Positions 10,024 to 19,467 of a stretch of 64,000 nucleotides of DNA are shown here, one piece after another. The translations under genes were made by a program, and so were the position numbers. The notes below the pieces were generated by a model. It worked only from the letters and a program-made list of their open reading frames with translations. It was not told the DNA's origin and did no database searches. Every line of letters starts with the position of its first letter. Position 1 is the first letter of the stretch. This DNA is from JBDIVL01 sp039794405 (lineage in GTDB: Bacteria > Planctomycetota > Brocadiia > Brocadiales > Brocadiaceae): NCBI GenBank assembly GCA_039794405.1, contig JBDIVL010000008.1:38623-102622 (forward strand). Reading direction: 5' to 3'.

Positions 10024-11568
10024 CTAAAAACCCTTTCCCGTACGGGTTTCATCTACAAACTCTTCGGTTGAGTCATCAATAGCACGGGTTGAGCGTCCTT
10101 TTGCCTCATGTATGTAAAGGTTCTTGGAGTCCAACTGATTGTTTGGTACAGGTGGCAAGGCCATCTCATATTTAACAGGCTGCAGATGGTCAGCAAGGCG
10201 CAGATTAGGATTGTAAACACTATCAAATTTCCAAAGCATTTTGATGAAGTTCGTTTGCCCGTGGAACAGGTGATTAAGGGCAATTCTTCCGGCAGAACAA
10301 ATTCCTGATAAACCTAAATGCTTTTTATTTAAAACTCCTTGAGTTTTAACCAATTCTCTATAAAACTCAGGAAGCGGCAATTTTGTAGGTAACACGGTGT
10401 GTTGAATATCGAAAAGACGGTAATCACGGGTTTGAAGTTTGCGTGATTCAGTCTGCCAGGTTTCAGTACCAGGATAGGGAGTATTAACACTGATGTTGAC
10501 AATTTCTGGAATTCCCATACACCATTGTCGAACAACCTCAAATCGCTGCCGGTCCCAATCAGGATCAGCAATTAAATTAATCGCAACAGTAATTCCGATG
10601 GAACGGGCAAATTCCAATGCCTCAAAATTCTTGATTAGATTAACCCTTTTACGATACCTCTTTAGCCCCTCTTCATCAATAGCTTCAAGGCCAAGAAAAA
10701 TATATTTGAGACCAAGTTCCTTCCAGAATTTGAAGACTTCACGATTGCGCAGGAGTACATCACCCCGTGTTTCCAGATAATAACACTTTTTTATCCCTTT
10801 CCTGGCAATGGCTTTCCCGATCTCGAAACCATGTTGAGCCTGAATAAATGCCACATCATCCACGATAAAGACGCCAGATTCCTTTATTTGTTTCAAATCA
10901 TCTACAGCCTTATCCGGGCTTACTATCCGGTAACTGCGGCCATAAAATGTCCAGGCGCTACAAAAGGAACAATCCCATGGACAACCCCGGCTAAATTCAA
11001 TTGAAGAACACGGATCCAGGACACCGATGAAGTATTTCCGACGACGGCGTAAAAGGTCACGCGCAGGTTGAAGGTCATCAAGGTTTTTTACAAAAGCAGG
11101 AGGAGGTCCTTTCTCTTTAGTAGTTATAACTCCTGGAACCTTAGTCAATGCCCTGCGGTCATGCTCAACTGCTTGTAGGAGTTGAACAATGGACGCTTCC
11201 CCTTCTCCCGCAAGAACACAGTCAATAGCTCCTTCAGCATGCCGGAGGAGCTCCCGCGCAGTAAATGATGCACTATGTCCGCCAACAATGATGAAGCTGT
11301 CCGGAAGTTTTTTCCTTGTTATCTTTATGAGATCAATAATCTCCGGTACATTTGGTAAATAATTACAGGAGAAAGCTACTATATCAGGTTTCCATTGATT
11401 AATAATTGCAAAATAGTCCGCATGGGTTTCTACCTGTAAATCAATTAATTGAACCTTATGGCCGGCGTGGCGAACTGCCTGAGTCACCAGCTCTAATCCT
11501 AAAGGTTCTAATCGGAGGAAAATCCTTGAATACATAAGCGCACTTGGATGAACAGCAAGAAATTTCAT
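10024..11568 (-). CDS. hpnR: Hopanoid C-3 methylase (B12-binding radical SAM protein)
   Basis: HpnR adds a methyl group to C-3 of hopanoid ring A using cobalamin and S-adenosylmethionine, making 3-methylhopanoids in the membrane. The 514-residue protein has an N-terminal cobalamin-binding Rossmann domain (residues 1-140, with IIVGGHSASF at 93-102). A radical SAM domain follows with the cluster motif C196-x3-C200-x2-C203 (RGCPWDCSFCSAW), then a C-terminal extension. The start MKFLAVHPSALMYS and the RLEPLGLEL block match the HpnR family as I know it, not the C-2 methylase HpnP. No other hpn gene is nearby. It follows the Lon-like gene on the same strand after 66 bases that contain a dispersed repeat. 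Related B12-radical SAM families are the main alternative. Confidence 0.85.
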   Translation of the reverse strand: MKFLAVHPSALMYSRIFLRLEPLGLELVTQAVRHAGHKVQLIDLQVETHADYFAIINQWKPDIVAFSCNYLPNVPEIIDLIKITRKKLPDSFIIVGGHSASFTARELLRHAEGAIDCVLAGEGEASIVQLLQAVEHDRRALTKVPGVITTKEKGPPPAFVKNLDDLQPARDLLRRRRKYFIGVLDPCSSIEFSRGCPWDCSFCSAWTFYGRSYRIVSPDKAVDDLKQIKESGVFIVDDVAFIQAQHGFEIGKAIARKGIKKCYYLETRGDVLLRNREVFKFWKELGLKYIFLGLEAIDEEGLKRYRKRVNLIKNFEALEFARSIGITVAINLIADPDWDRQRFEVVRQWCMGIPEIVNISVNTPYPGTETWQTESRKLQTRDYRLFDIQHTVLPTKLPLPEFYRELVKTQGVLNKKHLGLSGICSAGRIALNHLFHGQTNFIKMLWKFDSVYNPNLRLADHLQPVKYEMALPPVPNNQLDSKNLYIHEAKGRSTRAIDDSTEEFVDETRTGKGF

Positions 11569-11586
11569 AGACCTGTTACCTGTTTC

Positions 11587-11610
11587 GGTTCAACCGAGGA
11601 CGATTGAACC
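11587..11610. repeat. Dispersed GGTTCAATC-type inverted repeat, copy A
   Basis: GGTTCAA and TTGAACC form a perfect 7-bp stem in the hpnR / Lon intergenic space. Including flanks, the reverse complement matches copy B at 36543-36576 over 34 bases with about five differences, several of them compensatory in the stem. Confidence 0.7.
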
Positions 11611-11634
11611 AGCCCTGAAAAAAATCTTATACGA

Positions 11635-14076
11635 TCAAGATGTGCTTTTATTCCTCAACACATCACTAAAAAAAATCTCCGATCTTCTTAACGTTTCTTC
11701 AAAATTGGCCAATTGTTTACTAACCCTTTCATTTATGGTATCAGGAGGAAAGGTGCCGTCATCGCGTCTTCCCCCTGCTGTCATTCCAGTTAACAGCTCA
11801 ATGCCTTCATCGATGGTATTAACTGCCCAAATAGTAAATTTTTTAGCCTCAACAGCCTCTACAACATCTTCACGCAGCATCAAATTCTGCACATTGCTTC
11901 TCGGGACGATAACACCTTGTTCTCCCGTTAATCCTTTCACTCCGCATACATCATAATATCCTTCAATCTTCTGGTTAATTCCACCGATAGCCTGAACATC
12001 GCCCAATTGATTAACAGAACCTGTAACAGCAATTCCTTGATTGATAGGTACGTTTGCCAGTGCAGATATCAGGGAATAAAGTTCTGCTGCCGAAGCGCTG
12101 TCTCCCTCAATACCCTCGTAGCTTTGTTCAAAAACAAGCCTCGCAGTTAACGTTGAAGGTTTCCCTTGCATGTATTTATTTGCTAAATAACCGCTCACAA
12201 TTAAAACTCCTTTACTGTGAATAGGACCTGCCAATTTAACCTCACGCTCAATATCAATAATACCACTCTGACCGGGACCGACAGTTACAGTAATCCGGCT
12301 CGGCTTGCCAAACTGATAATCCCCCAAATTAATCACAGAAAGACCATTAACTTGTCCGACTTTTTTCCCAAAGGTGTCAATTAAAATGATCCCTCGATCT
12401 ACCAGCTCCCGAATTCGCTCCTCCATCAAATTTGACCGGTAAACCTTTTCATCCAATGCCCTCTTAACATGTCTTGAGCCTACAAACGGTTTTCCATCCT
12501 GCACCGCCCAGAAATTTGATTCCCGTATAATATCTGCCAAACGGCCAAACCTTGTTGAGAGTTTTTCTTTACTTTCTGCAAGCCGGCAGGAATATTCTAT
12601 AATACGGGCAGCACCCTCGCTGTCGAAATGCTTTATCTTTTCTTTATTACAAAACGTTGATATAAATGACATAAAGTCGTTTATATTTTCCTTTGTCATA
12701 TCCATGTGTATATCGTAATCTGCTTTTACCTTGAAAAGTTCAGCGAAATCACGATCGTAAGTATACAACAAGTGGTAATACAGGGGTTCCCCTATTAACA
12801 CAACCTTTATATCAATAGGAATGGCCTGGGGACGCAAACTCTTTGTAGTCATAAACCCTAACCGCTCACTCAGTTCCTCTATTTGTATATCACAACTGCA
12901 AAGCACACGTTTTAATGCATCCCAGCTAAAAGCATTTCGCAAAACATCTTCAACAGGAATAATGAGATACCCACCATTGGATCGAAGCAGAGAGCCTGGT
13001 TTGATCATGGTAAAATCTGTAGTAAAAGCACCCATGATTATTTCCTTTTCTATTCGCCCAATAAGGTTACTATAGGTGGGATTAAGCTCCAGAATAACCG
13101 GTGCGCCTTTCTGTTTACTGTTGTCAATGAGCACATTTACCAGATATTTTTTTAAGACCGTATCTTGCATCATCTGAAGTTGAGGATCGGTAAATGGTAA
13201 AGGCGCAGCACCCTTCTGCTGCGGGGATACCTTAAATGTATCGATGTTTTTGAGAATATCCTCCTGTGCCTCGTGAAGGAACTTTACAATTTTTGGAAAC
13301 CGATCATACTTCTCAACCAGATCATCAACCATTTCTCCAACAATATGCAAAGCAACCTGTTGGTCAAGTTCTTTCACCGTCTCCCTTGCCTGACGTTCTA
13401 ATTTACGAATATTCTTCATGGCATCTTTCACTTCATCTTGCAATTTGCCCCGCTTATCTTGTATCTCTTGGCGTTCAGACTCAGGAAGTAACTGGAATTC
13501 CTCATCACTCATCAACCTTCCTCCTTTTACGGGAATAATAATAATCCCCAAAGGGGTTGGCTGAATCGTAAAGCCTTCTTCAGATGCCATTTGATTAACC
13601 TCTTGTGAAATTTTTTCTTTTTGCTTCGTTAGTTCGTTTACGATTTCATCACGATGGGCAACATATTCATCGCTCTCAAATACCCTTGGTAAATCCTTTT
13701 GAATATGTTCAAAAAGGGCTTCCATATCTTTTTTAAATTCGTTCCCTTGACCGGCCGGCAGTTGAATCGCATTTGGGCTATATGGATTATCAAAATTATT
13801 TACGTAACACCAGTCCGGAGGAGTTTCTTTTGTCCTGGCAACATCTTCCAGGAAAGCCCTTACCGAAGACATCTTGCCAATACCCGGAGGACCTGCTACA
13901 AAAACATTATATCCAACACCCTGGATATTAATGCCAAATTGCAGGGCATCCACAGCCCGTTTTTGCCCAATAATCCCTTTTAAGTGCTCAAGATTAAAGG
14001 TATCTTTAATTCCAAGACTTGCTGGTTCAAGCGTCTTTCTCAATTCATGAATAGATAACTCACGATTCATTAGCAT
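11635..14076 (-). CDS. Lon-family ATP-dependent protease (AAA_32 / Lon_C type)
   Basis: 813 residues. N-terminal ATPase: GPPGIGK near residues 62-68 with K68, where the usual following Thr/Ser is Met. A charged coiled-coil-like insertion follows at about 140-260 (rich in E, K and Q, e.g. KLQDEVKDAMKNIRK). The C-terminal S16 peptidase has catalytic Ser660 in GDSASAAE and Lys703 in NQKIEG, spaced as a Lon Ser-Lys dyad. It is a soluble cytoplasmic AAA+ protease of the Lon-related group with a non-Lon N-terminus, distinct from housekeeping LonA. The ATG is preceded by GGGAGA. It lies 64 bases downstream of the GT4 gene and may share its transcript. Substrates cannot be inferred. Confidence 0.9.
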   Translation of the reverse strand: MLMNRELSIHELRKTLEPASLGIKDTFNLEHLKGIIGQKRAVDALQFGINIQGVGYNVFVAGPPGIGKMSSVRAFLEDVARTKETPPDWCYVNNFDNPYSPNAIQLPAGQGNEFKKDMEALFEHIQKDLPRVFESDEYVAHRDEIVNELTKQKEKISQEVNQMASEEGFTIQPTPLGIIIIPVKGGRLMSDEEFQLLPESERQEIQDKRGKLQDEVKDAMKNIRKLERQARETVKELDQQVALHIVGEMVDDLVEKYDRFPKIVKFLHEAQEDILKNIDTFKVSPQQKGAAPLPFTDPQLQMMQDTVLKKYLVNVLIDNSKQKGAPVILELNPTYSNLIGRIEKEIIMGAFTTDFTMIKPGSLLRSNGGYLIIPVEDVLRNAFSWDALKRVLCSCDIQIEELSERLGFMTTKSLRPQAIPIDIKVVLIGEPLYYHLLYTYDRDFAELFKVKADYDIHMDMTKENINDFMSFISTFCNKEKIKHFDSEGAARIIEYSCRLAESKEKLSTRFGRLADIIRESNFWAVQDGKPFVGSRHVKRALDEKVYRSNLMEERIRELVDRGIILIDTFGKKVGQVNGLSVINLGDYQFGKPSRITVTVGPGQSGIIDIEREVKLAGPIHSKGVLIVSGYLANKYMQGKPSTLTARLVFEQSYEGIEGDSASAAELYSLISALANVPINQGIAVTGSVNQLGDVQAIGGINQKIEGYYDVCGVKGLTGEQGVIVPRSNVQNLMLREDVVEAVEAKKFTIWAVNTIDEGIELLTGMTAGGRRDDGTFPPDTINERVSKQLANFEETLRRSEIFFSDVLRNKSTS

Positions 14077-14140
14077 CTCCCTTTCTCAAAAATTGATTAA
14101 GTAAGAATTTATGCAAATTAATTTGAATGATAAAATATTA

Positions 14141-15403
14141 TTATTTTTTCAGCATTGCACCCATAGACTTTGCCTTTGTCATGATTAAGTCAGTCTCTGC
14201 TTTTACCATGCGAATGATACCCGCCCATGAATTATTTTCTGTATCATGAATAACGCAGCCTTTATCAATGACATCTTTATATACACGTAAGGCATGTTCG
14301 ACACAGTGGTCTATTGAGAACTGATTTGCAGTCTCCCTGGCTGCTTTTTTTAAACCTTCCCGCTTCTTGACAGGTAGCCTGGCAACCCACTGCAAAGCCG
14401 AGACAAACTCTTCTTCATTTTCAGAAAATAATAAACGCCCGTTGACATAATCTCTCACAACCTCACGTACTCCAGGGGCATCGATTGCTACAACGGGTAC
14501 ACCTGCCGCCATGGCTTCAGTCAATACCAATCCTTGCGTCTCCGTTTGAGATGCAAAAGCAAAAACATCCATAGCGTGGTATGCATTTATCAATTCCTTA
14601 TTTTGAAGAATACCCATATAATGTACACGTCTTCCCAATTTTTTTTGTTTTAAAAAATCTTTGACATCATCTTCCGAAGGTCCCTTGCCGATAATAAGGA
14701 AATGGGCATTCTTCTCCTCTTTAAGGAACAAGGCCACTGCATTGGCTAAAAACATAATATTTTTCTCGGGGGCAATCCTGCTAACAAATCCCACAACAAA
14801 TGTGTCTTGAGGAACTCCTACTGACGTTCGAAATCCTATACCATCTCCCCCGGCAAATTGTTTAACATAGATACCAGTAGGAATTATATCTATAGGTGTT
14901 TCCACACCACGCTGGTGCAGCAGATCAGCAATACTTTGACTCGGTGCAAACACATGATCACAGAGATTTGCATATCCGGTGGATAATGCCACAACAAACC
15001 GTTTTAGAGCTTGAGAATCGCCAGGTACGTAGTGCGTATACCGCTCATACAGCGTATGGAAGGTAAAGATCAAAGGTACTTTATACCTGGCAGCCACCCG
15101 GAGGGCTGAATCACCGACCAGATACGGGTGGTGTGAATGCACAATATCCGGTCTAAGGTCCTTCAAATGTTCGGAAAGCATACCAGGAATCGGGAGTTGT
15201 ACCGAAAAACCGGTCTCATAAAAATTCTGAATAGCCGGAATACGGATCACATCTTTTTCTTTTTTTGGCATATTTTTATATTTAGGGGCAACGATCACTA
15301 CTCTATGGCCGCGCTTTCGATATTCATCTGAAAAGGTTTCTACGGATCGTTCCACACCACCTACAAATGGTTTGTAGGTATTTGTCATCATAAGAATATT
15401 CAT
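14141..15403 (-). CDS. Glycosyltransferase family 4
   Basis: 420-residue GT-B fold retaining glycosyltransferase. N-terminal acceptor domain begins MNILMMTNTYKPFVGGVERS. The C-terminal nucleotide-sugar domain shows PEKNIMFLANA and the E-x7-E region EAMAAGVPVVAIDAPG typical of GT4. The DIVHSHHPYLVG and TFHTLYERY segments resemble GT4 enzymes that glucosylate or mannosylate diacylglycerol or phosphatidylinositol, so a glycolipid role is plausible but unproven. It lies between the six-hairpin-glycosidase-like gene (109 bases upstream) and the Lon-like gene, all on the same strand. Confidence 0.88.
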   Translation of the reverse strand: MNILMMTNTYKPFVGGVERSVETFSDEYRKRGHRVVIVAPKYKNMPKKEKDVIRIPAIQNFYETGFSVQLPIPGMLSEHLKDLRPDIVHSHHPYLVGDSALRVAARYKVPLIFTFHTLYERYTHYVPGDSQALKRFVVALSTGYANLCDHVFAPSQSIADLLHQRGVETPIDIIPTGIYVKQFAGGDGIGFRTSVGVPQDTFVVGFVSRIAPEKNIMFLANAVALFLKEEKNAHFLIIGKGPSEDDVKDFLKQKKLGRRVHYMGILQNKELINAYHAMDVFAFASQTETQGLVLTEAMAAGVPVVAIDAPGVREVVRDYVNGRLLFSENEEEFVSALQWVARLPVKKREGLKKAARETANQFSIDHCVEHALRVYKDVIDKGCVIHDTENNSWAGIIRMVKAETDLIMTKAKSMGAMLKK

Positions 15404-15512
15404 AATCTCACCTCATTTCACCCTGCAGTATAGTATTATTCCATAAAAACATTTTTTCCCATTCCTATGAAGACAGGTTTCTGCAAGTTTTTCATGCTAC
15501 CCGTAAGATCTA

Positions 15513-17795
15513 TCAGGGATTTTGATTGCGGTTCCACTGCACAGGAGTTAATTTTACTGATTTCTGTCTAAATTCAGAAATTATTGGCTGACATCCAGCA
15601 AGCCGAACCTCGATATGAGGCTCTTCTTCGTACCAGGTGCCATCCCATTCAACGGTAATCTTTTCCTGACCAGAATTGACCGATATCGAGACATTACCAA
15701 AAGAGGTTGGTGCAGGGCCAAAAAAGAGCGTGGTTCCTTGACTACACCAATGTTGTGGAATACCGGCGCACAGAATTAAATGCCTTTTCCCTTCCTCCCG
15801 TACAAAACAATTTCTCACCATGAGAACCCATTCAGCGGCAGCCCATACATGCTGGCCATCTCCCATACAACCTCCATGGCTACGGGGATGAATTGCCTCA
15901 GGCCATTGGCCGGTACTTGTTGCCAGAGACGCTATCGCATTCATCAGATCAAAAAAACGACAATCGGCAGCCCGCAACAACACCTGAGCTATATGTAAAG
16001 TAAGATAAGGATTAATACCGGAGTGAATCATATCATGAAAAAAACCACCGTCGATGAGACATTCTTTGATAAGATGTTCTACCGTATCCAGTAAACGGGG
16101 ATCAAGGGGTCTCCATAGCTGCAATGGATATCCGGCAGCTAATGAGCCGATTGCCCCGCTGTCCATCCTTCTATAAGGGGATGCCGGCATAGCAGAACGT
16201 CCTATACGTCTGGATGCAATCTGTAAGCTGCGATCAATTGAGTCCAATAAAGAGCCAGCTTCGTTCAGAAATTCGGCAGCAACATCATGTTCTCCAAATA
16301 AATTCATAAAATATGCTGCCGCCCTCAAACCGGCAACACTCCAAAAATTATCCCAATAATAATAGTCACTAGGGCCAAGATGCTCGGCGCTAAAACCCGA
16401 TGGAAGCAGGCCTGCATGAGGAAGATCAAGGGATTCAGATATGCGTTTTCTTTTGATCCATCGGCCTCCATGCCGAATGACACTTTGCCAATGGGTTTTA
16501 GGTTTTTTATTGGTTAATTCATAAAACCGTTTCAGAATCCACAAAACCTGGCCGTTAGAATCCCATTCTCCTTCTTGAGAGCGAAAATAACCCAGAGTTG
16601 TCTGATACGCAGGAAATAAATCGAAGACCTTCTCTACTCGCTCACTCAATCCTACACAGAGTAGTGCATGCAAGATAAAAGCTGCGTCCCGGAACCAAAA
16701 GCGTTTGTAGGTATAAGGTCCAGCATAAACAGTATCAGGTGAATGAAGAATGAGTGTTCTAAGAGCCGATTCATAAAGAAACTGAAAGCGTTTATCAGGA
16801 ATACGTAATTCACACACTCCCCGGATGCTTTGTTCCCAATTGGTAAAAGAAGGCAATTTTGCTGATACGAGAACATGCTTCTTCTCTTTTTTCAGAGGGA
16901 TATCAACCGTAATTTCTCTTGTATTATCCGGTTGAGTATGAAAAAGCACAGCTGCTGTAGCCATACCAACATCACATTTCACTTCGCTCCTCTCACCTTC
17001 AGCTAAGAGGTGATGATAAACATCTCCAGTACGGTAGTGAGAAAAAACCCATCGATCAGGAGAAATGCCAAAAAAGACGTTATGCTCATGGTTAATCCTC
17101 CACCCCTTTTTATCAGGAAGCATCATGATGTCGTGAATAAAACTTATTCCTTCAGGGTTATACGGCCGTGCAGTAACAATAATCCAGCCCCGGGAATTCG
17201 AATATCCAGTAAGGTGAATCCGGCATACCGGTATATCTGCTTCTAAAATCACCTCAGCCTTTGATTCAAGTGTAACTCTCTCGAGAGTAGACTTTGTTAT
17301 TATGGCAAGATTCGGCTTGAAGATAAGATGTTGGGATACCGAAGGCAAACATGACGGTAAAATAATCTGTCCGTCTTCCGTGATCATCCAACTGTCTAAT
17401 GACCACCCATCGTAAAACGGTGTGACTAACCCACGGGGATCAACGATGGGTATTTCAGAAAAATCAGGGATACCTAATGCGGTCCAGTTCCGATGGGTAA
17501 GGTTAATATGGGTAATGGAGAACGCCCTTGGAATAAAAGAGTCGCTTTTTGGATCAAATTGCTGCTCTACCCAGTAAGGCCAAATCCAATCGAGATTATG
17601 CTGTATTGCCTGACTATTGATCAGTCCCCGTGCATGTAACACTGCACCTGCACGCAAAAGCTCAACCGGCACTGTAACCTCAGAGGGCTGAGCGAAACGG
17701 CTAAGCCGGGAGAGGATTGAGAGAGGGTCTAAAAAACCATGGGACCGAGCCAAATATTTTATGATAAATCTCCATGGTAACCATTTTAGCCACAT
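15513..17795 (-). CDS. Six-hairpin glycosidase-like protein, function unknown
   Basis: 760 residues, no signal peptide. The N-terminal ~330 residues look beta-rich. Residues about 340-670 resemble the (alpha/alpha)6 barrel of GH15/GH63-type enzymes and amylo-1,6-glucosidase: KRFWFRDAAFILHALL, EGEWDSNGQVLWIL, DYYYWDNFWSVAGL, GQWPEAIHPRSHGGCMGDG. Acidic residues in the EWDSNGQ, WDNFW and QWPEA segments are candidate catalytic groups by analogy only. A beta-type C-terminal domain follows. Pairing with a GT4 gene suggests turnover or trimming of a storage polysaccharide or surface glycan (inferred). The start MWLKWLPWRF was chosen because no better Shine-Dalgarno start lies nearby. Confidence 0.65.
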   Translation of the reverse strand: MWLKWLPWRFIIKYLARSHGFLDPLSILSRLSRFAQPSEVTVPVELLRAGAVLHARGLINSQAIQHNLDWIWPYWVEQQFDPKSDSFIPRAFSITHINLTHRNWTALGIPDFSEIPIVDPRGLVTPFYDGWSLDSWMITEDGQIILPSCLPSVSQHLIFKPNLAIITKSTLERVTLESKAEVILEADIPVCRIHLTGYSNSRGWIIVTARPYNPEGISFIHDIMMLPDKKGWRINHEHNVFFGISPDRWVFSHYRTGDVYHHLLAEGERSEVKCDVGMATAAVLFHTQPDNTREITVDIPLKKEKKHVLVSAKLPSFTNWEQSIRGVCELRIPDKRFQFLYESALRTLILHSPDTVYAGPYTYKRFWFRDAAFILHALLCVGLSERVEKVFDLFPAYQTTLGYFRSQEGEWDSNGQVLWILKRFYELTNKKPKTHWQSVIRHGGRWIKRKRISESLDLPHAGLLPSGFSAEHLGPSDYYYWDNFWSVAGLRAAAYFMNLFGEHDVAAEFLNEAGSLLDSIDRSLQIASRRIGRSAMPASPYRRMDSGAIGSLAAGYPLQLWRPLDPRLLDTVEHLIKECLIDGGFFHDMIHSGINPYLTLHIAQVLLRAADCRFFDLMNAIASLATSTGQWPEAIHPRSHGGCMGDGQHVWAAAEWVLMVRNCFVREEGKRHLILCAGIPQHWCSQGTTLFFGPAPTSFGNVSISVNSGQEKITVEWDGTWYEEEPHIEVRLAGCQPIISEFRQKSVKLTPVQWNRNQNP

Positions 17796-18312
17796 ACATA
17801 TTTCCCTTTATATTTTCCTGAATTTATTGTACACCTTCCTTCATGATAGAATCGATTTCAGATAATGAACAATTGGTTGGAAAAAACAGTTCCTCAATAA
17901 AACAAAAAGGCCTTACTGCAAAGATGTTTTCTGAAAATCTTCGGCAGTAAGGCCATCTTTATCTTGATAGTATAGAAATTTTCATTTCATCATCATAAAG
18001 TTCATGCCCGGGAAATGCGTAAGTTCTTATACTTTTTTAAAGACCCTTTACTTTGTGTCCCCTGATTACTCAAGGTTTACCTTTGTCGTGACATATTTAC
18101 ATGGAAAAGAACCATCATCCATTATTCGTAACTACGAGAAGTAGCGTATATATACCAGTAGAACGTATAATCACGGCGTCCCTGCAAAGAACACAATAAC
18201 GGTCCTGCCGTATTTTAGGAACTGCCATGATTCATCATTTTGTCTGATGCTTCTCTTATACAATGTAACGAAACATACCCTTTATATCAAGATTCAATGT
18301 TTTAAAACACTA
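17796..18312. other. Intergenic region, no intact gene
   Basis: The region holds a strong hairpin at 17907-17954. A possible 37-codon ORF lies on the minus strand (ATG at 18229, stop 18116) with a YCVLC motif. Its downstream frames contain further Cys-bearing sequence (PCKY), as if a small metal-binding gene had decayed or been frameshifted. Support is weak. Nothing else seen. Confidence 0.35.
17907..17954 (-). terminator. Hairpin, possible terminator of the upstream minus-strand unit
   Basis: AGGCCTTACTGC pairs with GCAGTAAGGCC around a 24-base loop that itself contains complementary AAGAT/ATCTT words. The minus-strand downstream end reads CCTTTTTGTTTT. The large loop makes it less certain. 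Confidence 0.6.
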
Positions 18313-19038
18313 TTATTTTTCACTTAAAAGTTGAAGTCTTCCGATTATCTTGATATTATGCTCCGTCAAATAAGCGTTTAATTCGGCAATAGAAAGGGAT
18401 AGTGTGTTGGTTATAGTACTCCATGGATAAAACCGAACATACTGTTTGCAATATGTGTAATTTTAAGATACCTGCAAATAAATCAATGGCTTCACTGTTA
18501 TCTGAAGATACGTTTGTTCTGAAATGGTGTGAGAAAAGAAAGGCGAGAAGAATTCATCAAGACGGGTAAGATACTCGTTGAGATTAATTCCCATGAATAT
18601 TCCGGATGGATCATCCAATTTTTCAACCACCTGGCGCAATTTATTACGCCCCTCTGTAGAAAGAATCCTGAGTCCTGGCAATTTTCGAACATGATATTTG
18701 AGAAGCGAAATGGAAATCTGAATCAGCCCTTGAAAGAATAATTTGTAATCACCCTCCGTTCTTTTCCATAATCCTTCCCACACTTCACCAGCCTCCCACC
18801 AGTATGAAAAATTATAAAGATCAACACCATAGAGATAATCACCGTTTTCTCGCCATGCCTCAGGTGGCAGAACAGGTAAACCCACCTCTTCCTGTAAACC
18901 GTAACTATGTCCCCCAGGGTCGTAAAATGGGTGTAGAGTAGCCCCGGGTATGTGCCGGTAAGGTGGAAATGGATGCTGTGGACAATAACGCTGGCATGCA
19001 GGATCAAATGGTTTTGGTTGCTCAATGTTGTGTTTCAT
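18313..19038 (-). CDS. DUF309-like protein with an in-frame TAA before the apparent natural end
   Basis: From ATG 19038 the frame gives 191 residues and meets TAA at 18463-18465. It then continues in the same frame for 49 more codons to TAA at 18313. The main part contains DLYNFSYWWEAGEVWEGLW and FQGLIQISISLLKYH (residues about 70-115), matching the DUF309 pattern (EAHEvLE and QGLIQ), whose function is unknown. A His/Pro/Cys-rich N-terminal extension (CQRYCPQHPF, PYRHIPGATLHP) precedes it. The stretch after the stop ends with SIAELNAYLTEHNIK and looks like normal protein. It may be an interrupted gene, a sequencing error or chance. If the stop is real the CDS is 18463-19038. Confidence 0.6.
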
Positions 19039-19135
19039 CCTAAAAATCTCCTGCAGTTAAACAATGTAGTTACTCAAATTCTATCGAAAACCTCCCCATC
19101 AGATATTTAATATGTCGCTGTTAGTTCGAAAATCC

Positions 19136-19174
19136 GCTTACACAAAATGAAAATTCCTATATGATCAAATTATA
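19136..19174. repeat. Dispersed repeat with ATTCCT...GATCAAATT core, copy 1
   Basis: Aligned by eye with 40027-40065, about 30 of 39 bases are identical, including the segments AATTCCT and GATCAAATT. Confidence 0.5.
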
Positions 19175-19190
19175 AAAGCCCATTATAGTT

Positions 19191-19213
19191 GGTTCAATCT
19201 TGTAGATTAAACC
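19191..19213. repeat. Dispersed GGTTCAATC-type inverted repeat, copy C
   Basis: GGTTCAATC and GATTAAACC flank a 5-base loop, as in copy B at 36547. Stem pairs with one G-U. Confidence 0.55.
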
Positions 19214-19278
19214 ATGTGTTTCGCATTAGCCTATGCATTTTTGATTGATGCCAAGCATAGAAAACATGCAAAACGTTC

Positions 19279-19302
19279 GGTTCAATCGTGGACGGTTAAA
19301 TC
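19279..19302. repeat. Dispersed GGTTCAATC-type repeat, copy D (degenerate)
   Basis: GGTTCAATCGTGGACGG then TTAAATC. The left arm equals copies A-C and the right arm has drifted. Confidence 0.4.
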
Positions 19303-19467
19303 AACCCTAAGGGCATGGACAAACTTGCAGAGAAGGGCAGAAGGGTTGTCTGTACTTTTGTTCCATGCCACCATGAAAGCCACATACATAAAATCGGATT
19401 TTATATTCTTTTGCTATGAAAAGCAATGTTTATGGTGTGATTTCGAGACTTGCAATAAGCATATGAA

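Larger units (their letters stand above)
19039..19467. other. 429-bp intergenic region carrying several dispersed repeats
   Basis: A 99-codon plus-strand ORF here overlaps nuoN and lacks recognisable features, so I do not call it. The region contains one copy of the GATCAAAT-type repeat (19136-19174) and two of the GGTTCAATC type (19191-19213, 19279-19302). No clear terminator for the nuo operon was found. Confidence 0.5.

Noticed and set aside
18116..18229. Possible 37-residue CxxC protein on the minus strand
   Set aside because: Would need two frame changes to include the second Cys segment. Too little evidence for a gene call.
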